DNA of 38,107 bases from GWF2-43-63 sp964559205 (GTDB lineage: Bacteria > Bacteroidota > Bacteroidia > Bacteroidales > DTU049). The stretch lies in the NCBI GenBank assembly GCA_964559205.1, contig CAZLHV010000009.1:1-38107 (forward strand). Reading direction: 5' to 3'. Each line of letters opens with the position of its first letter. Within the stretch, counting starts at the first letter, position 1. Under the pieces are notes generated by a model. It did not search any database. It worked only from the letters and a program-made list of their open reading frames with translations, and was not told the origin of the DNA. This document shows, in pieces, positions 17,598-25,103 of the stretch. A program made the position numbers and the translations under genes.

Positions 17598-18672
17598 ATG
17601 GTTCCATCTCGCCCGAAAGCAGCACGAATTCTTTGTTTTTGTCATAAACCACAGCAAACTGGCCGGGTGCGATTCCGTGTTGTAATTCGTCGGTGATGAT
17701 ATGAAACCCATGAGTGGTTTTGCGGATGATGGCTTTTGAAAATGTGGGTGTGTGGCGGATTTTTACGGTTACTTCCGCTTCTTCGTTGTCTCCGATTTCA
17801 AACGGGAAAAGAAAATGCGGCTGGTTGATAAATATGTCGCGGCCATACACTTCGTCGGGTTCGTAGCCGCAGGCAATAAATACATTGTTGGTTTCGGCCT
17901 CTTTTTTTACCACAAACCAAGGGCCGCCGGCCAAACCAAGACCTTTGCGCTGACCAACCGTGAAATACCAGTGCCCATCGTGTTCGCCAAGTTTTTTGCC
18001 GGTAGCGAATTCGATAAAATCGCCTCTCTTTTTTCCAAGAAGATGTTCAACAAAATCCTTGTAGTGGCTGCGTCCGATAAAGCAAATTCCCTGACTGTCT
18101 TTGCGAGTGGCATTGGGCAATTCGAGCCTCGAAGCTATGTTGCGCACTTCCTGTTTTGTGAGCTCCCCTATGGGGAATTGCAAGCGCGAAATTTGCTTTT
18201 CGCTCAATTGAGCCAAAAAGTAGGTTTGGTCTTTGTGCCGATCTTTGGCGGTATGCAGAAATCGACCGTTTGCTGTTTCCTGAATCCAGGCGTAATGTCC
18301 GGTTGCAAGTCGGTCGTATTGGTAACCCACTTTGTCTTCGAACGCACCGAATTTGATAAGCTGATTGCACAACAGGTCGGGATTGGGGGTGCGTCCGGCT
18401 TTCAGCGTTTCAATGTGATACTGCACTACCATGTCCCAATACTCTTTATGCAGCGGAACAATGTCGAAAGCAAGACCGAATCTGCGCGCCACGAGTTTGC
18501 ACAGGTCAATATCTTCTTCCATTTTGCAGTCGTAGCCCTTGAAATCCTGATCGGGACCAATGGCAATGTAATAGAGATCGGGGCGTATTACCTGCTCCAT
18601 CAGCATCTGCGTGGCCACCGAACTATCGACGCCGCCCGAAATCAATAATGCCGTTGAAGGAGTTGAGGCCAT
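17596..18672 (-). CDS. mnmA: tRNA-specific 2-thiouridylase MnmA
   Basis: A 358-residue enzyme that makes 2-thiouridine at wobble position 34 of tRNAs for Lys, Glu and Gln, using ATP and sulfur relayed from a cysteine desulfurase. The ATP pyrophosphatase loop SGGVDSS is at residues 12-18. The catalytic cysteines are Cys102 (NPDLLCNQLIKFG) and Cys197 (SQGICFIG). The tRNA-binding KDQTYFLAQL and the C-terminal barrel (FTVGQRKGLGLAGGPWFVV) are present, and the length is normal. The start ATG lies two bases after the stop of the nitroreductase gene upstream, so the two are probably co-transcribed. No frame damage is seen. Confidence 0.97.
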   Translation of the reverse strand: MASTPSTALLISGGVDSSVATQMLMEQVIRPDLYYIAIGPDQDFKGYDCKMEEDIDLCKLVARRFGLAFDIVPLHKEYWDMVVQYHIETLKAGRTPNPDLLCNQLIKFGAFEDKVGYQYDRLATGHYAWIQETANGRFLHTAKDRHKDQTYFLAQLSEKQISRLQFPIGELTKQEVRNIASRLELPNATRKDSQGICFIGRSHYKDFVEHLLGKKRGDFIEFATGKKLGEHDGHWYFTVGQRKGLGLAGGPWFVVKKEAETNNVFIACGYEPDEVYGRDIFINQPHFLFPFEIGDNEEAEVTVKIRHTPTFSKAIIRKTTHGFHIITDELQHGIAPGQFAVVYDKNKEFVLLSGEMEP

Positions 18673-18674
18673 GA

Positions 18675-19430
18675 TCAGTCATGATTCATAAAACCCTGCT
18701 TCTGCAAAACTGCCAGCAGTGATTTTGAGAAAGCCACATTGTCTTTTTTGGTATATCGCTTCTGCGTGAACACCTGTGCAAGATTGTCAACCTGACTATC
18801 AGTCACGAATTTTTTATATTCTTCGGAATTTTCTTTTTCCGCATACAATGCGTCGATGGTGGCTGCATCAAATTCGTTGTAGGTTTCGTAATGCACTACA
18901 GCCCGCATGGGGAGTCGGTCTGTGAGCCCCGGAATTTCGGCTGGATAACCGATGGTTACCGTAGTAATAGGAACAACACCTTTCGGAAGTTTCAGTACAT
19001 CGATGATTTTATCGGCCATGTAGGTGGTTGTTCCAAGATATACAGTGCCCAGACCAAAATGTTCAGCGGCCACCACACAATTCTGCGCCACAAGCAATGC
19101 ATCGATGGCAGCCGTCATAAATGACAGGAGGTTGTCGTAGCCCGGCTCAGCATTGCGCTGATTGCACCATTGATTGAAGCGGTTGAAATCGGCGCAGAAT
19201 GTCAGCACCACGGGTGCTTCGGCAATCATTTTCTGTCCGAAATGCAGTGGCAGCAATTGGTTTTTTATTTCCTGATCACGGGACACCACAATGCTGTACA
19301 CCTGCATATTGCCTGTGGTAGCGGCACGTGAGCCGGCTTCGAGAATGGAATTCAAAATGTTTTCAGGAATCGGATCCTGTTTGAATTTGCGTATGCTGCG
19401 GTGCTGTAGAAGCGTTTCGAGAGCGGTCAT
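18675..19430 (-). CDS. NfsA-like flavin nitroreductase
   Basis: A 251-residue member of the nitroreductase superfamily, close in length and layout to the NADPH-dependent NfsA/FRP group. The FMN-binding start HRSIRKFKQDPIPENIL and the segment SRAATTGNMQVYSIVVSRD are typical. The middle (VAAEHFGLGTVYLGTTTYM) and VTIGYPAEIPGLTDRLPMRA complete the core. A C-terminal extension (about residues 195-251, EYKKFVTDSQVDNLAQVFTQ) is the one found in this subgroup. It would reduce quinones, nitro compounds or flavins using NAD(P)H; the real substrate is unknown. It precedes mnmA by two bases. The upstream region holds short repeats but no TAnnTTTG promoter element that I could find. Confidence 0.93.
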   Translation of the reverse strand: MTALETLLQHRSIRKFKQDPIPENILNSILEAGSRAATTGNMQVYSIVVSRDQEIKNQLLPLHFGQKMIAEAPVVLTFCADFNRFNQWCNQRNAEPGYDNLLSFMTAAIDALLVAQNCVVAAEHFGLGTVYLGTTTYMADKIIDVLKLPKGVVPITTVTIGYPAEIPGLTDRLPMRAVVHYETYNEFDAATIDALYAEKENSEEYKKFVTDSQVDNLAQVFTQKRYTKKDNVAFSKSLLAVLQKQGFMNHD

Positions 19431-19440
19431 GGGAGTAGAA

Positions 19441-19479
19441 AGTTTGTAAAGGTGGTAAAGTTAACAGTTTGTAAAGTTG
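19441..19479. repeat. Short degenerate direct repeats
   Basis: AGTTTGTAAAG occurs at 19441-19451 and again at 19466-19476, with a partial copy (GGTAAAGTTAAC) between. Further degenerate repetition built on CAGTGTTCAG and GAGTTGTCAAC follows to about 19540. Low-complexity spacers like this are common between Bacteroidota genes. I see no gene in 19431-19599. Confidence 0.5.
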
Positions 19480-19599
19480 AAAGTTTTAATGGCAATTCCA
19501 AGTGGTCAGAAGTCAGTGTTCAGTTGTGAGTTGTCAACTACTCGTATTTTCTAAGAGCTGATTACTTAAGCTGCATCAAATGATGTCTGCACAAGAAAA

Positions 19600-20637
19600 T
19601 TACTTTTCCTTCACCAGAAACATATACACCGGGAAGTGGTCGGAGTATCCGCCCATATAACTGCCTCCGACAAAAGTGCGAAATGGATAGCCGGCGAAAG
19701 ATCCCTCCTTTTGTTTGAGAAAACCACGGTTAAAAATAAACGTCTGATAAAGCTTGATGGTCGATTTATCATCACCTAGCAATCCTTTTGAAACGATAAT
19801 CTGGTCAAAAAGACTCCATGAGTCACGGTAAGCATTGGAACCCAGCCCTTGTTTTTTGAACATATTATACATAGGATTGTACAACCCTGTCAGGTTCGCT
19901 TCTTCAGGACTTGAAGCAGCTTTCAGCACTTTACTTACGCTGGCGTTGGTTGGATTGTCGTTGAGGTCACCCATGATAAAAATCCGTGCTTTTGGATCAG
20001 CGTTCACAATCGAATCGACGGTGGTGCGTACGAGTTGGGCAGCAGCTGCACGCATGGGCGCGCTGCGTTTTTCGCCACCACTGCGTGAAGGCCAGTGATT
20101 AACGATAAAATGAACGGTATCGCCAAGAAGAACGCCTTTGACAAGAAGCTGATCGCGAGTTTTGAAATCAGGCTGATCGGCTACAATAAGCCGGTGAGAC
20201 GTGTAAGAAATCAACGAGAAAAACTCCTTGCGATACATCAGTGCTACATCAACACCACGGCGATCGGGACCTTCGATCAGCAGAGGAACATAACCTGAGG
20301 CTTGTAATGGTTCAGTTTTTACGAGATCGTTAAGCACAGAAATGTTTTCAATTTCGCTCAAACCGATCACCACCGGGCCACCTTTGATATGTTCATCGCC
20401 GATCTGACTGATGACTGTGGCCATATGACCGAGTTTCTCATTGTATTTAGCACTGTTCCAGCGGTTTGACCCATCAGGAAGAAACTCTTCATCATTTTTA
20501 TCCGGATCATTAATGGTATCAAACAAGTTTTCCAGATTATAAAAGGCAACGCATGTTACCTGATAGGATTTCTCCTGTGCAGAAATCGACATCAATAAAA
20601 CCAGCGAAGCAAAAAGGGTCAGCAAAAATGTCTTCAT
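19600..20637 (-). CDS. Secreted endonuclease/exonuclease/phosphatase-family protein
   Basis: A 345-residue exported member of the EEP (DNase I-like) fold, counted from the ATG at 20637. That start gives the signal peptide MKTFLLTLFASLVLLMSISA; the 21 residues before it are unlikely to be translated. Family landmarks are FYNLENLFD, EEFLPDGSNRW, GLSEIEN (metal-binding Glu), VNHWPSRSGG, FIMGDLNDNP and the C-terminal YSDHFPV with the catalytic Asp-His. All expected catalytic residues are present. It may hydrolyse extracellular nucleic acid or another phosphoester; the substrate cannot be told from sequence. It stands alone, divergent from nrfH, with a near-match -7 element (one mismatch) 17 bases before its start. 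Confidence 0.93.
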   Translation of the reverse strand: MKTFLLTLFASLVLLMSISAQEKSYQVTCVAFYNLENLFDTINDPDKNDEEFLPDGSNRWNSAKYNEKLGHMATVISQIGDEHIKGGPVVIGLSEIENISVLNDLVKTEPLQASGYVPLLIEGPDRRGVDVALMYRKEFFSLISYTSHRLIVADQPDFKTRDQLLVKGVLLGDTVHFIVNHWPSRSGGEKRSAPMRAAAAQLVRTTVDSIVNADPKARIFIMGDLNDNPTNASVSKVLKAASSPEEANLTGLYNPMYNMFKKQGLGSNAYRDSWSLFDQIIVSKGLLGDDKSTIKLYQTFIFNRGFLKQKEGSFAGYPFRTFVGGSYMGGYSDHFPVYMFLVKEK

Positions 20638-20751
20638 AAATAGAAATTGGAACGCAAATATCGGAAAATCTTTCCAAATAGCGACGAAAGTGAAAACCAA
20701 ACAAACGATTGTTTATGGCAAATGTTATTTAATTGTTAACGCAACCATACA

Positions 20752-20782
20752 TTCGGACAATATCGATTTTTATGTATATTTG
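20752..20782 (+). promoter_or_regulatory. Promoter of the nrf operon
   Basis: TTCG at 20752-20755 (three of four to TTTG) and TATATTTG at 20775-20782 (exact TAnnTTTG), 19 bases apart, fit the Bacteroidetes housekeeping promoter. It ends 35 bases before the nrfH ATG, a longer leader than at other genes here. A TTGTTAACGCAA segment upstream (20733-20744) is weakly palindromic, but it is not a convincing FNR or CRP site. Confidence 0.55.
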
Positions 20783-20817
20783 CACATAATATTTTCCGTA
20801 TTTCAATACTTGTTTTC

Positions 20818-21396
20818 ATGATTCGTTTGATCAAAAATTTCATGCCACCTGCGAAATGGAAGTTACCGATCATCCTGACATCTGGGATACTGGTAGGATT
20901 GTTTGCTTTTCTGTTTTACATATCACGTGCTCATACCTATCTCAGCGATGATCCCGAAACATGTGTTAATTGCCATATCATGTCGCCCCAATACAGCACC
21001 TGGTTTCACAGTTCACATCGCGAAGTGGCCAATTGCAACGACTGTCATGTACCGCATGACAATTTCCTAAATCATTATTATTTCAAGGCAAAGGACGGGA
21101 TGAGACATGCCACAATTTTTACATTAAGGGCAGAGCCACAAGTGATTTTCATCAAAGAAGCGGGTCAGCAAGTTGTACAGCAAAATTGCATCCGATGCCA
21201 CGGCGACATGCTGAATAGCGGATATACAAAGAGATACACTAACTCATACGATCAATTCCGGAGTGAGCGGCATTGCTGGGATTGTCACAGAGAGGTGCCA
21301 CACGGGCGGGTCAACAGTCTGAGCAGTGTTCCTCACGCACGAGTACCTTTGCCAGAATCGCCTGTTCCTGAATGGTTAAAAAAAATAGCGAAGTAA
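20818..21396 (+). CDS. nrfH: Cytochrome c nitrite reductase small subunit NrfH
   Basis: A 192-residue membrane-anchored tetraheme cytochrome that passes electrons from menaquinol to NrfA. One N-terminal membrane helix (about residues 15-36) is followed by a periplasmic domain with four heme motifs: CVNCH (49-53), CNDCH (73-77), CIRCH (124-128) and CWDCH (153-157). Met55 just after the first motif corresponds to the axial methionine known in NrfH. It is first in the nrfH-nrfA-resB-ccsA cluster, 15 bases before nrfA. All four hemes are intact. Confidence 0.97.
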   Translation: MIRLIKNFMPPAKWKLPIILTSGILVGLFAFLFYISRAHTYLSDDPETCVNCHIMSPQYSTWFHSSHREVANCNDCHVPHDNFLNHYYFKAKDGMRHATIFTLRAEPQVIFIKEAGQQVVQQNCIRCHGDMLNSGYTKRYTNSYDQFRSERHCWDCHREVPHGRVNSLSSVPHARVPLPESPVPEWLKKIAK

Positions 21397-21411
21397 CAAT
21401 CCAAACACGAT

Positions 21412-22935
21412 ATGAAATCAATCAGTGAAATTGTGACAAAAAAGCCATGGGTTGGCTGGGCATTATTTGGCGGCACCGTGGTATTTGTATTTCTTCTTGG
21501 GCTGCTGGCTGCATCGATAATTGAGCGACGGACAGAAGCTGAGTTCACATACAAACCCGATGTCACTTTCTCGGAAGATGAACCACGTAGTGAAATCTGG
21601 GGACAGAATTTTCCACGCGAGTACAATAGTTGGACACAAACCTCAGACACTTCGTTCAGAAGCAAACACGGCGGTTCATCCATGCGCGATATTCTGGAAG
21701 AGGATCCACGCATAGTTGTTTTATTTGCCGGATATGCATTTTCGAAAGATTTCAAGCAGGCAAGGGGGCATTTTTATGCGATCGAGGATATCAGAAACAC
21801 TCTGCGCACCGGGGCACCTACCGAAGGTGTTCCCAGTCCACAGCCAAACACCTGTTGGACCTGCAAAGGCACCGATGTGGTCAGGGTTATGAAATCTCGC
21901 GGCACAAAAGAATTTTATACAGGCACATGGGAAACATTAGGTTCTGAAATTGTAAATCCAATTGGCTGTCTCGATTGTCATGACGCGAAAACCATGAATC
22001 TTACCATCACTCGCCCAGCACTTATTGAGGCCATGCAACGCAGGGGGTTTGATGTTCAAAATGCGACTCATCAGGAAATGAGGTCGTTGGTATGTGCCCA
22101 ATGTCATGTTGAATATTTCTTTGACAAGAAGAAATATGAAGGCACATCATATCTCACATTTCCATGGGATTCGGGTTTCAGCGCAGAAAGCATAGAAAAG
22201 TACTATGATAACATTGAGTTTACCGACTGGGTTCATTCTATATCGAAGGCGCCCATGCTCAAGGCACAGCATCCTGATTACGAGCTTTTCATGACCGGTA
22301 TTCACTATAAAAGGGGGGTGGCCTGTGCAGATTGTCATATGCCTTATATCAATGAAGGTGGTCAGAAATTTTCAAACCACCATATTCAGAGCCCACTCAA
22401 CAACATTTCGGCCTCTTGTCAGGTATGCCACCGAGAAGAAACCGCCGATCTGATTGATGATGTGTATACACGGCAAGACAAAATAAAAGAAACTCGCGAC
22501 CAGCTTGAAATTCAGCTTGTTCATGCACATGTCGAGGCAAAGGCTGCCTGGGACAACGGCGCCACAGAAAACCAAATGAAACCCGTACTCAAACTCATCC
22601 GTCAGGCTCAATGGCGCTGGGATTTTGTTGCCGCCAGTCATGGGGGATCATTTCACTCACCCCTTGAAGTTTCGCGCATAATCAGTCATGGACTTGACAA
22701 AGCCCGAGAAGCAAGATTGCAATTACAGCGGATTCTTATTGCCCTAGGCGTTCAGGGCGAGGTTCCCTACCCTGATATAGACACCAAAGCCAAGGCACAA
22801 AAGTACATTGGTCTTGATATGGCCAAACTAAATGCTGAAAAAAAATCATTTATTGACACGGTTATTCCCCGCTGGATTCAAATGGCAAAAGAACGTGAAA
22901 GCAGCTATAAAGTGAAATACCTAAACGAAGAGTAA
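21412..22935 (+). CDS. nrfA: Ammonia-forming cytochrome c nitrite reductase NrfA
   Basis: A 507-residue pentaheme enzyme that reduces nitrite to ammonium with six electrons in the periplasm. The N-terminal hydrophobic segment (about 13-36) is a signal peptide or anchor. The active-site heme has the special CWTCK motif (148-152), and four ordinary motifs follow: CLDCH (186-190), CAQCH (228-232), CADCH (305-309) and CQVCH (336-340). The Arg in QARGHFYAIEDIRN, the Tyr in CHVEYFF and the His in KAQHPDYE match conserved active-site or heme-ligand positions of the family. The C-terminal helices (VHAHVEAKAAWDNGATENQM) resemble those of known NrfA proteins. The CxxCK heme normally needs a dedicated heme lyase, which fits the ResB/CcsA genes that follow. 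Confidence 0.98.
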   Translation: MKSISEIVTKKPWVGWALFGGTVVFVFLLGLLAASIIERRTEAEFTYKPDVTFSEDEPRSEIWGQNFPREYNSWTQTSDTSFRSKHGGSSMRDILEEDPRIVVLFAGYAFSKDFKQARGHFYAIEDIRNTLRTGAPTEGVPSPQPNTCWTCKGTDVVRVMKSRGTKEFYTGTWETLGSEIVNPIGCLDCHDAKTMNLTITRPALIEAMQRRGFDVQNATHQEMRSLVCAQCHVEYFFDKKKYEGTSYLTFPWDSGFSAESIEKYYDNIEFTDWVHSISKAPMLKAQHPDYELFMTGIHYKRGVACADCHMPYINEGGQKFSNHHIQSPLNNISASCQVCHREETADLIDDVYTRQDKIKETRDQLEIQLVHAHVEAKAAWDNGATENQMKPVLKLIRQAQWRWDFVAASHGGSFHSPLEVSRIISHGLDKAREARLQLQRILIALGVQGEVPYPDIDTKAKAQKYIGLDMAKLNAEKKSFIDTVIPRWIQMAKERESSYKVKYLNEE

Positions 22936-22941
22936 TCAGGC

Positions 22942-24150
22942 ATGTCAAAACGACCCATTTGGAAATACCCCTGGGGTTACTCCGAAAGTTTTGTGCTGAT
23001 CACAGGTTTTATGATGGCCGGGGTGGCGGTTCAGCTGGCTTCCGGAACCAAAATCCATATGCCGGGTTGGCCTTTCAATATTGTCGCTCTTGTCATTTAT
23101 GTTTGCATTTTAAGTCTGATTTATTTCATTGGCAAGCGACATCCTCTGGTTCAGTGGCTGTCGTCGGTCCCTGCTGCCATAGCTGCTATCGGTTTTTTCA
23201 CTATGCTCTCACTTCTTATGGGGTTCATCCCTCAAAGTCAGCGTGCCCCATCTGTCGATATCCTTGCCGATGTTAAGCATAGCTGGCTTTATTTGACAGC
23301 TCAGTTGATCATTTTAACCACTCTGGGTTTAACCATTTTGCGCCGAACACAATTCAAACGCAGGAACATTGGTTTTCTGCTCAACCATTTCGGGCTCTGG
23401 ATTGTGCTGGCAGGAGCTTCGTTCGGATCAGGCGATATTGAGCGATATACCATGACTGTTGACGAAGGTGGACTTGCATGGACCGGCATTGACGACAAAG
23501 GCGTGACAAAAGAGCTTCCCGTAGCCATTGAGCTGCATGATTTCAGTTTGTCATTTCACCCACCCGAAGCAGGTATTCTGGATAAAAAACACAAGAAACT
23601 GACCGGGGACACCCCCCTGGTGCTTGAGAGCGGAAAAGAGACCTATGCATTCAAGGGTTACCATTTTGCATTCCAGCAAATGATGCAATATGCATGGTTA
23701 ATGGGCGACACATTCAGAGAGGCTCCGGCACCGGGGGCGGTTATTGCAGCACAGGTGATCATAGTTACACCTGAAAAAGACAGCATCAATGGATGGATAA
23801 GTCAGGAATCACTATTATAACAGGCTCAGACATTACCTTTCGGAGATGACTTCGAACTGGTGATGAAGCCATCAAAACCAAAATTATTCAGGTCGGATGT
23901 GACCATTTATACCAGTGATGGAGAAGTGCGTCACGAAATAATTGAAGTTAACCGACCCGTAAGCATTGGAGGCTGGACCGTATATCAATTCGGTTATAAT
24001 GAAGATTTGGGCGAATGGGGCACAACCAGTATATTTGAGTTGGTCAGAGACCCATGGCTGCCGGTTATTTACACCGGTCTGTTCATTCTTGTGGCAGGGA
24101 GCATTTTCATGTTTGTCGTTGGCATACAGAAAAAAACAAAGGAGTCATGA
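22942..24150 (+). pseudogene. resB: ResB-like cytochrome c biogenesis protein interrupted by an in-frame stop
   Basis: One reading frame from the ATG at 22942 to the TGA at 24148-24150 would encode about 402 residues of a ResB (CcsB-type) protein, the partner of CcsA in heme delivery and thiol handling for cytochrome c maturation. A single TAA at 23818-23820 interrupts it. Before it: four hydrophobic helices in the first ~160 residues and the start of a periplasmic domain, ending GWISQESLL. After it, in the same frame and with no gap: QAQTLPFGDDFELV, RSDVTIYTSDGEVRHE and a last membrane helix (PVIYTGLFILVAGSIFMFVV). No frameshift is needed; a CAA to TAA change would explain it. The downstream piece could restart at GTG 23860 or ATG 23863 but would lack the first helices. 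It may be a true null mutation, a sequencing error, or a split gene that still works. Confidence 0.85.
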
Positions 24151-24929
24151 TTCAGCAATTATTCAGTCTTTCAGGGATATCTGCTTTGATACTACTCATC
24201 ACTGCTGCCTTACTGATCATCATCCCCCAAACGCGAAAAACATCCATCTACATCTTATCTTCTGCGATAATAATTCAGGCTTCATACATGATCTGGCTAT
24301 GGGGTTTTCTTGACAGGCCACCTATCAGAACTTTGGGAGAAACACGCCTGTGGTACGCCTTTTTTCTTTCAATACTGAGTCTGTTATTTTGGATCAGATG
24401 GAAGCTTCAATGGTTGCTGATTTATGCAAATTTGATGGCTGCACTATTCCTGTTGATTGACCTGCTGAATCCGAAGGCTTTGGATCAGACCCTGATGCCC
24501 GCACTACAAAGTGTATGGTTTGTACCTCATGTTATTGTGTATATGATGGGATATGCCCTGCTTGGTGTTTCGGCACTTTCTGCCGCTTACATCATTGTCA
24601 GGCAATGGCAGCGAAAGCCTGTCAAAACGCCACTGTCATATGCAGATCAACTGGTTTATCTTGGATTTGCCTTTCTCACTCTGGGTCTCGTCTTTGGTGC
24701 ACTTTGGGCAAAAAAGGCCTGGGGTCATTACTGGACATGGGATCCGAAAGAAACTTGGGCTTTGATCACCTGGATGGCTTACCTGATGTATATTCACATA
24801 CGACACAGGCATCCCGAAAAGGAAAAAGCGGCTACATGGATACTCGCTCTTGCTTTTGTGTTTTTGATAATCTGCTGGTTTGGGGTCAACTATTTGCCTT
24901 CAGCACAAAACAGTGTTCACACCTATTGA
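24147..24929 (+). CDS. ccsA: Cytochrome c biogenesis protein CcsA
   Basis: A 260-residue polytopic membrane protein of the CcsA/heme-handling family, which with ResB exports heme and joins it to apocytochromes. About eight helices are visible. The tryptophan-rich heme-binding motif is WGHYWTWDPKETWALITW, flanked by His in FVPHVIVYMMG and in NSVHTY near the C-terminus, the usual external ligands. The start at 24147 overlaps the resB stop as ATGA. The frame extends upstream to 24054, but those residues (HRSVHSCGREHFHVC) are out-of-frame resB. The gene is intact although resB is not. In Wolinella a fused ResB-CcsA protein, NrfI, serves the CxxCK heme of NrfA; the pair here probably has that job. 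Confidence 0.93.
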   Translation: MIQQLFSLSGISALILLITAALLIIIPQTRKTSIYILSSAIIIQASYMIWLWGFLDRPPIRTLGETRLWYAFFLSILSLLFWIRWKLQWLLIYANLMAALFLLIDLLNPKALDQTLMPALQSVWFVPHVIVYMMGYALLGVSALSAAYIIVRQWQRKPVKTPLSYADQLVYLGFAFLTLGLVFGALWAKKAWGHYWTWDPKETWALITWMAYLMYIHIRHRHPEKEKAATWILALAFVFLIICWFGVNYLPSAQNSVHTY

Positions 24930-25077
24930 TGATTATTTCGTTATCAAATTGTAAATTGAAAACGCCAAATATCACAGGGCTAATCTAATACAATAACCTT
25001 CAGGATATTTGATCAACGAAGCCTGACAATCAATTGATGATTCTTATCGTATATCAATAGCTAAATGATTTTTTCAT

Positions 25078-25085
25078 TACATTTG
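25078..25085 (+). promoter_or_regulatory. -7 promoter element of the 895-residue TonB receptor gene
   Basis: TACATTTG, an exact TAnnTTTG match, ending 18 bases before the chosen ATG at 25104. No -33 TTTG was found at the expected distance. The rest of the 174-base gap after ccsA (24930-25103) shows no gene and no strong terminator. Confidence 0.45.
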
Positions 25086-25103
25086 TCGGCTAAACTTTTT
25101 CGT

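Noticed and set aside
17752..18648. Plus-strand frame of 298 codons opposite mnmA
   Set aside because: It lies wholly antisense to mnmA, which has all its catalytic motifs. The antisense product has no recognisable domain.
20638..20700. N-terminal extension of the EEP-family protein
   Set aside because: The signal peptide begins at 20637; a near -7 element lies inside the extension.
20733..20744. FNR- or CRP-type site upstream of nrfH
   Set aside because: TTGTTAACGCAA is only partly symmetric and does not match TTGAT-N4-ATCAA or TGTGA-N6-TCACA.
23818..23820. Recoding of the resB stop as selenocysteine or pyrrolysine
   Set aside because: The codon is TAA, not TGA or TAG, and TAA ends many other genes in the window.
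24054..24146. N-terminal extension of CcsA
   Set aside because: It is out-of-frame resB coding sequence; the ATGA overlap at 24147 gives the natural start.
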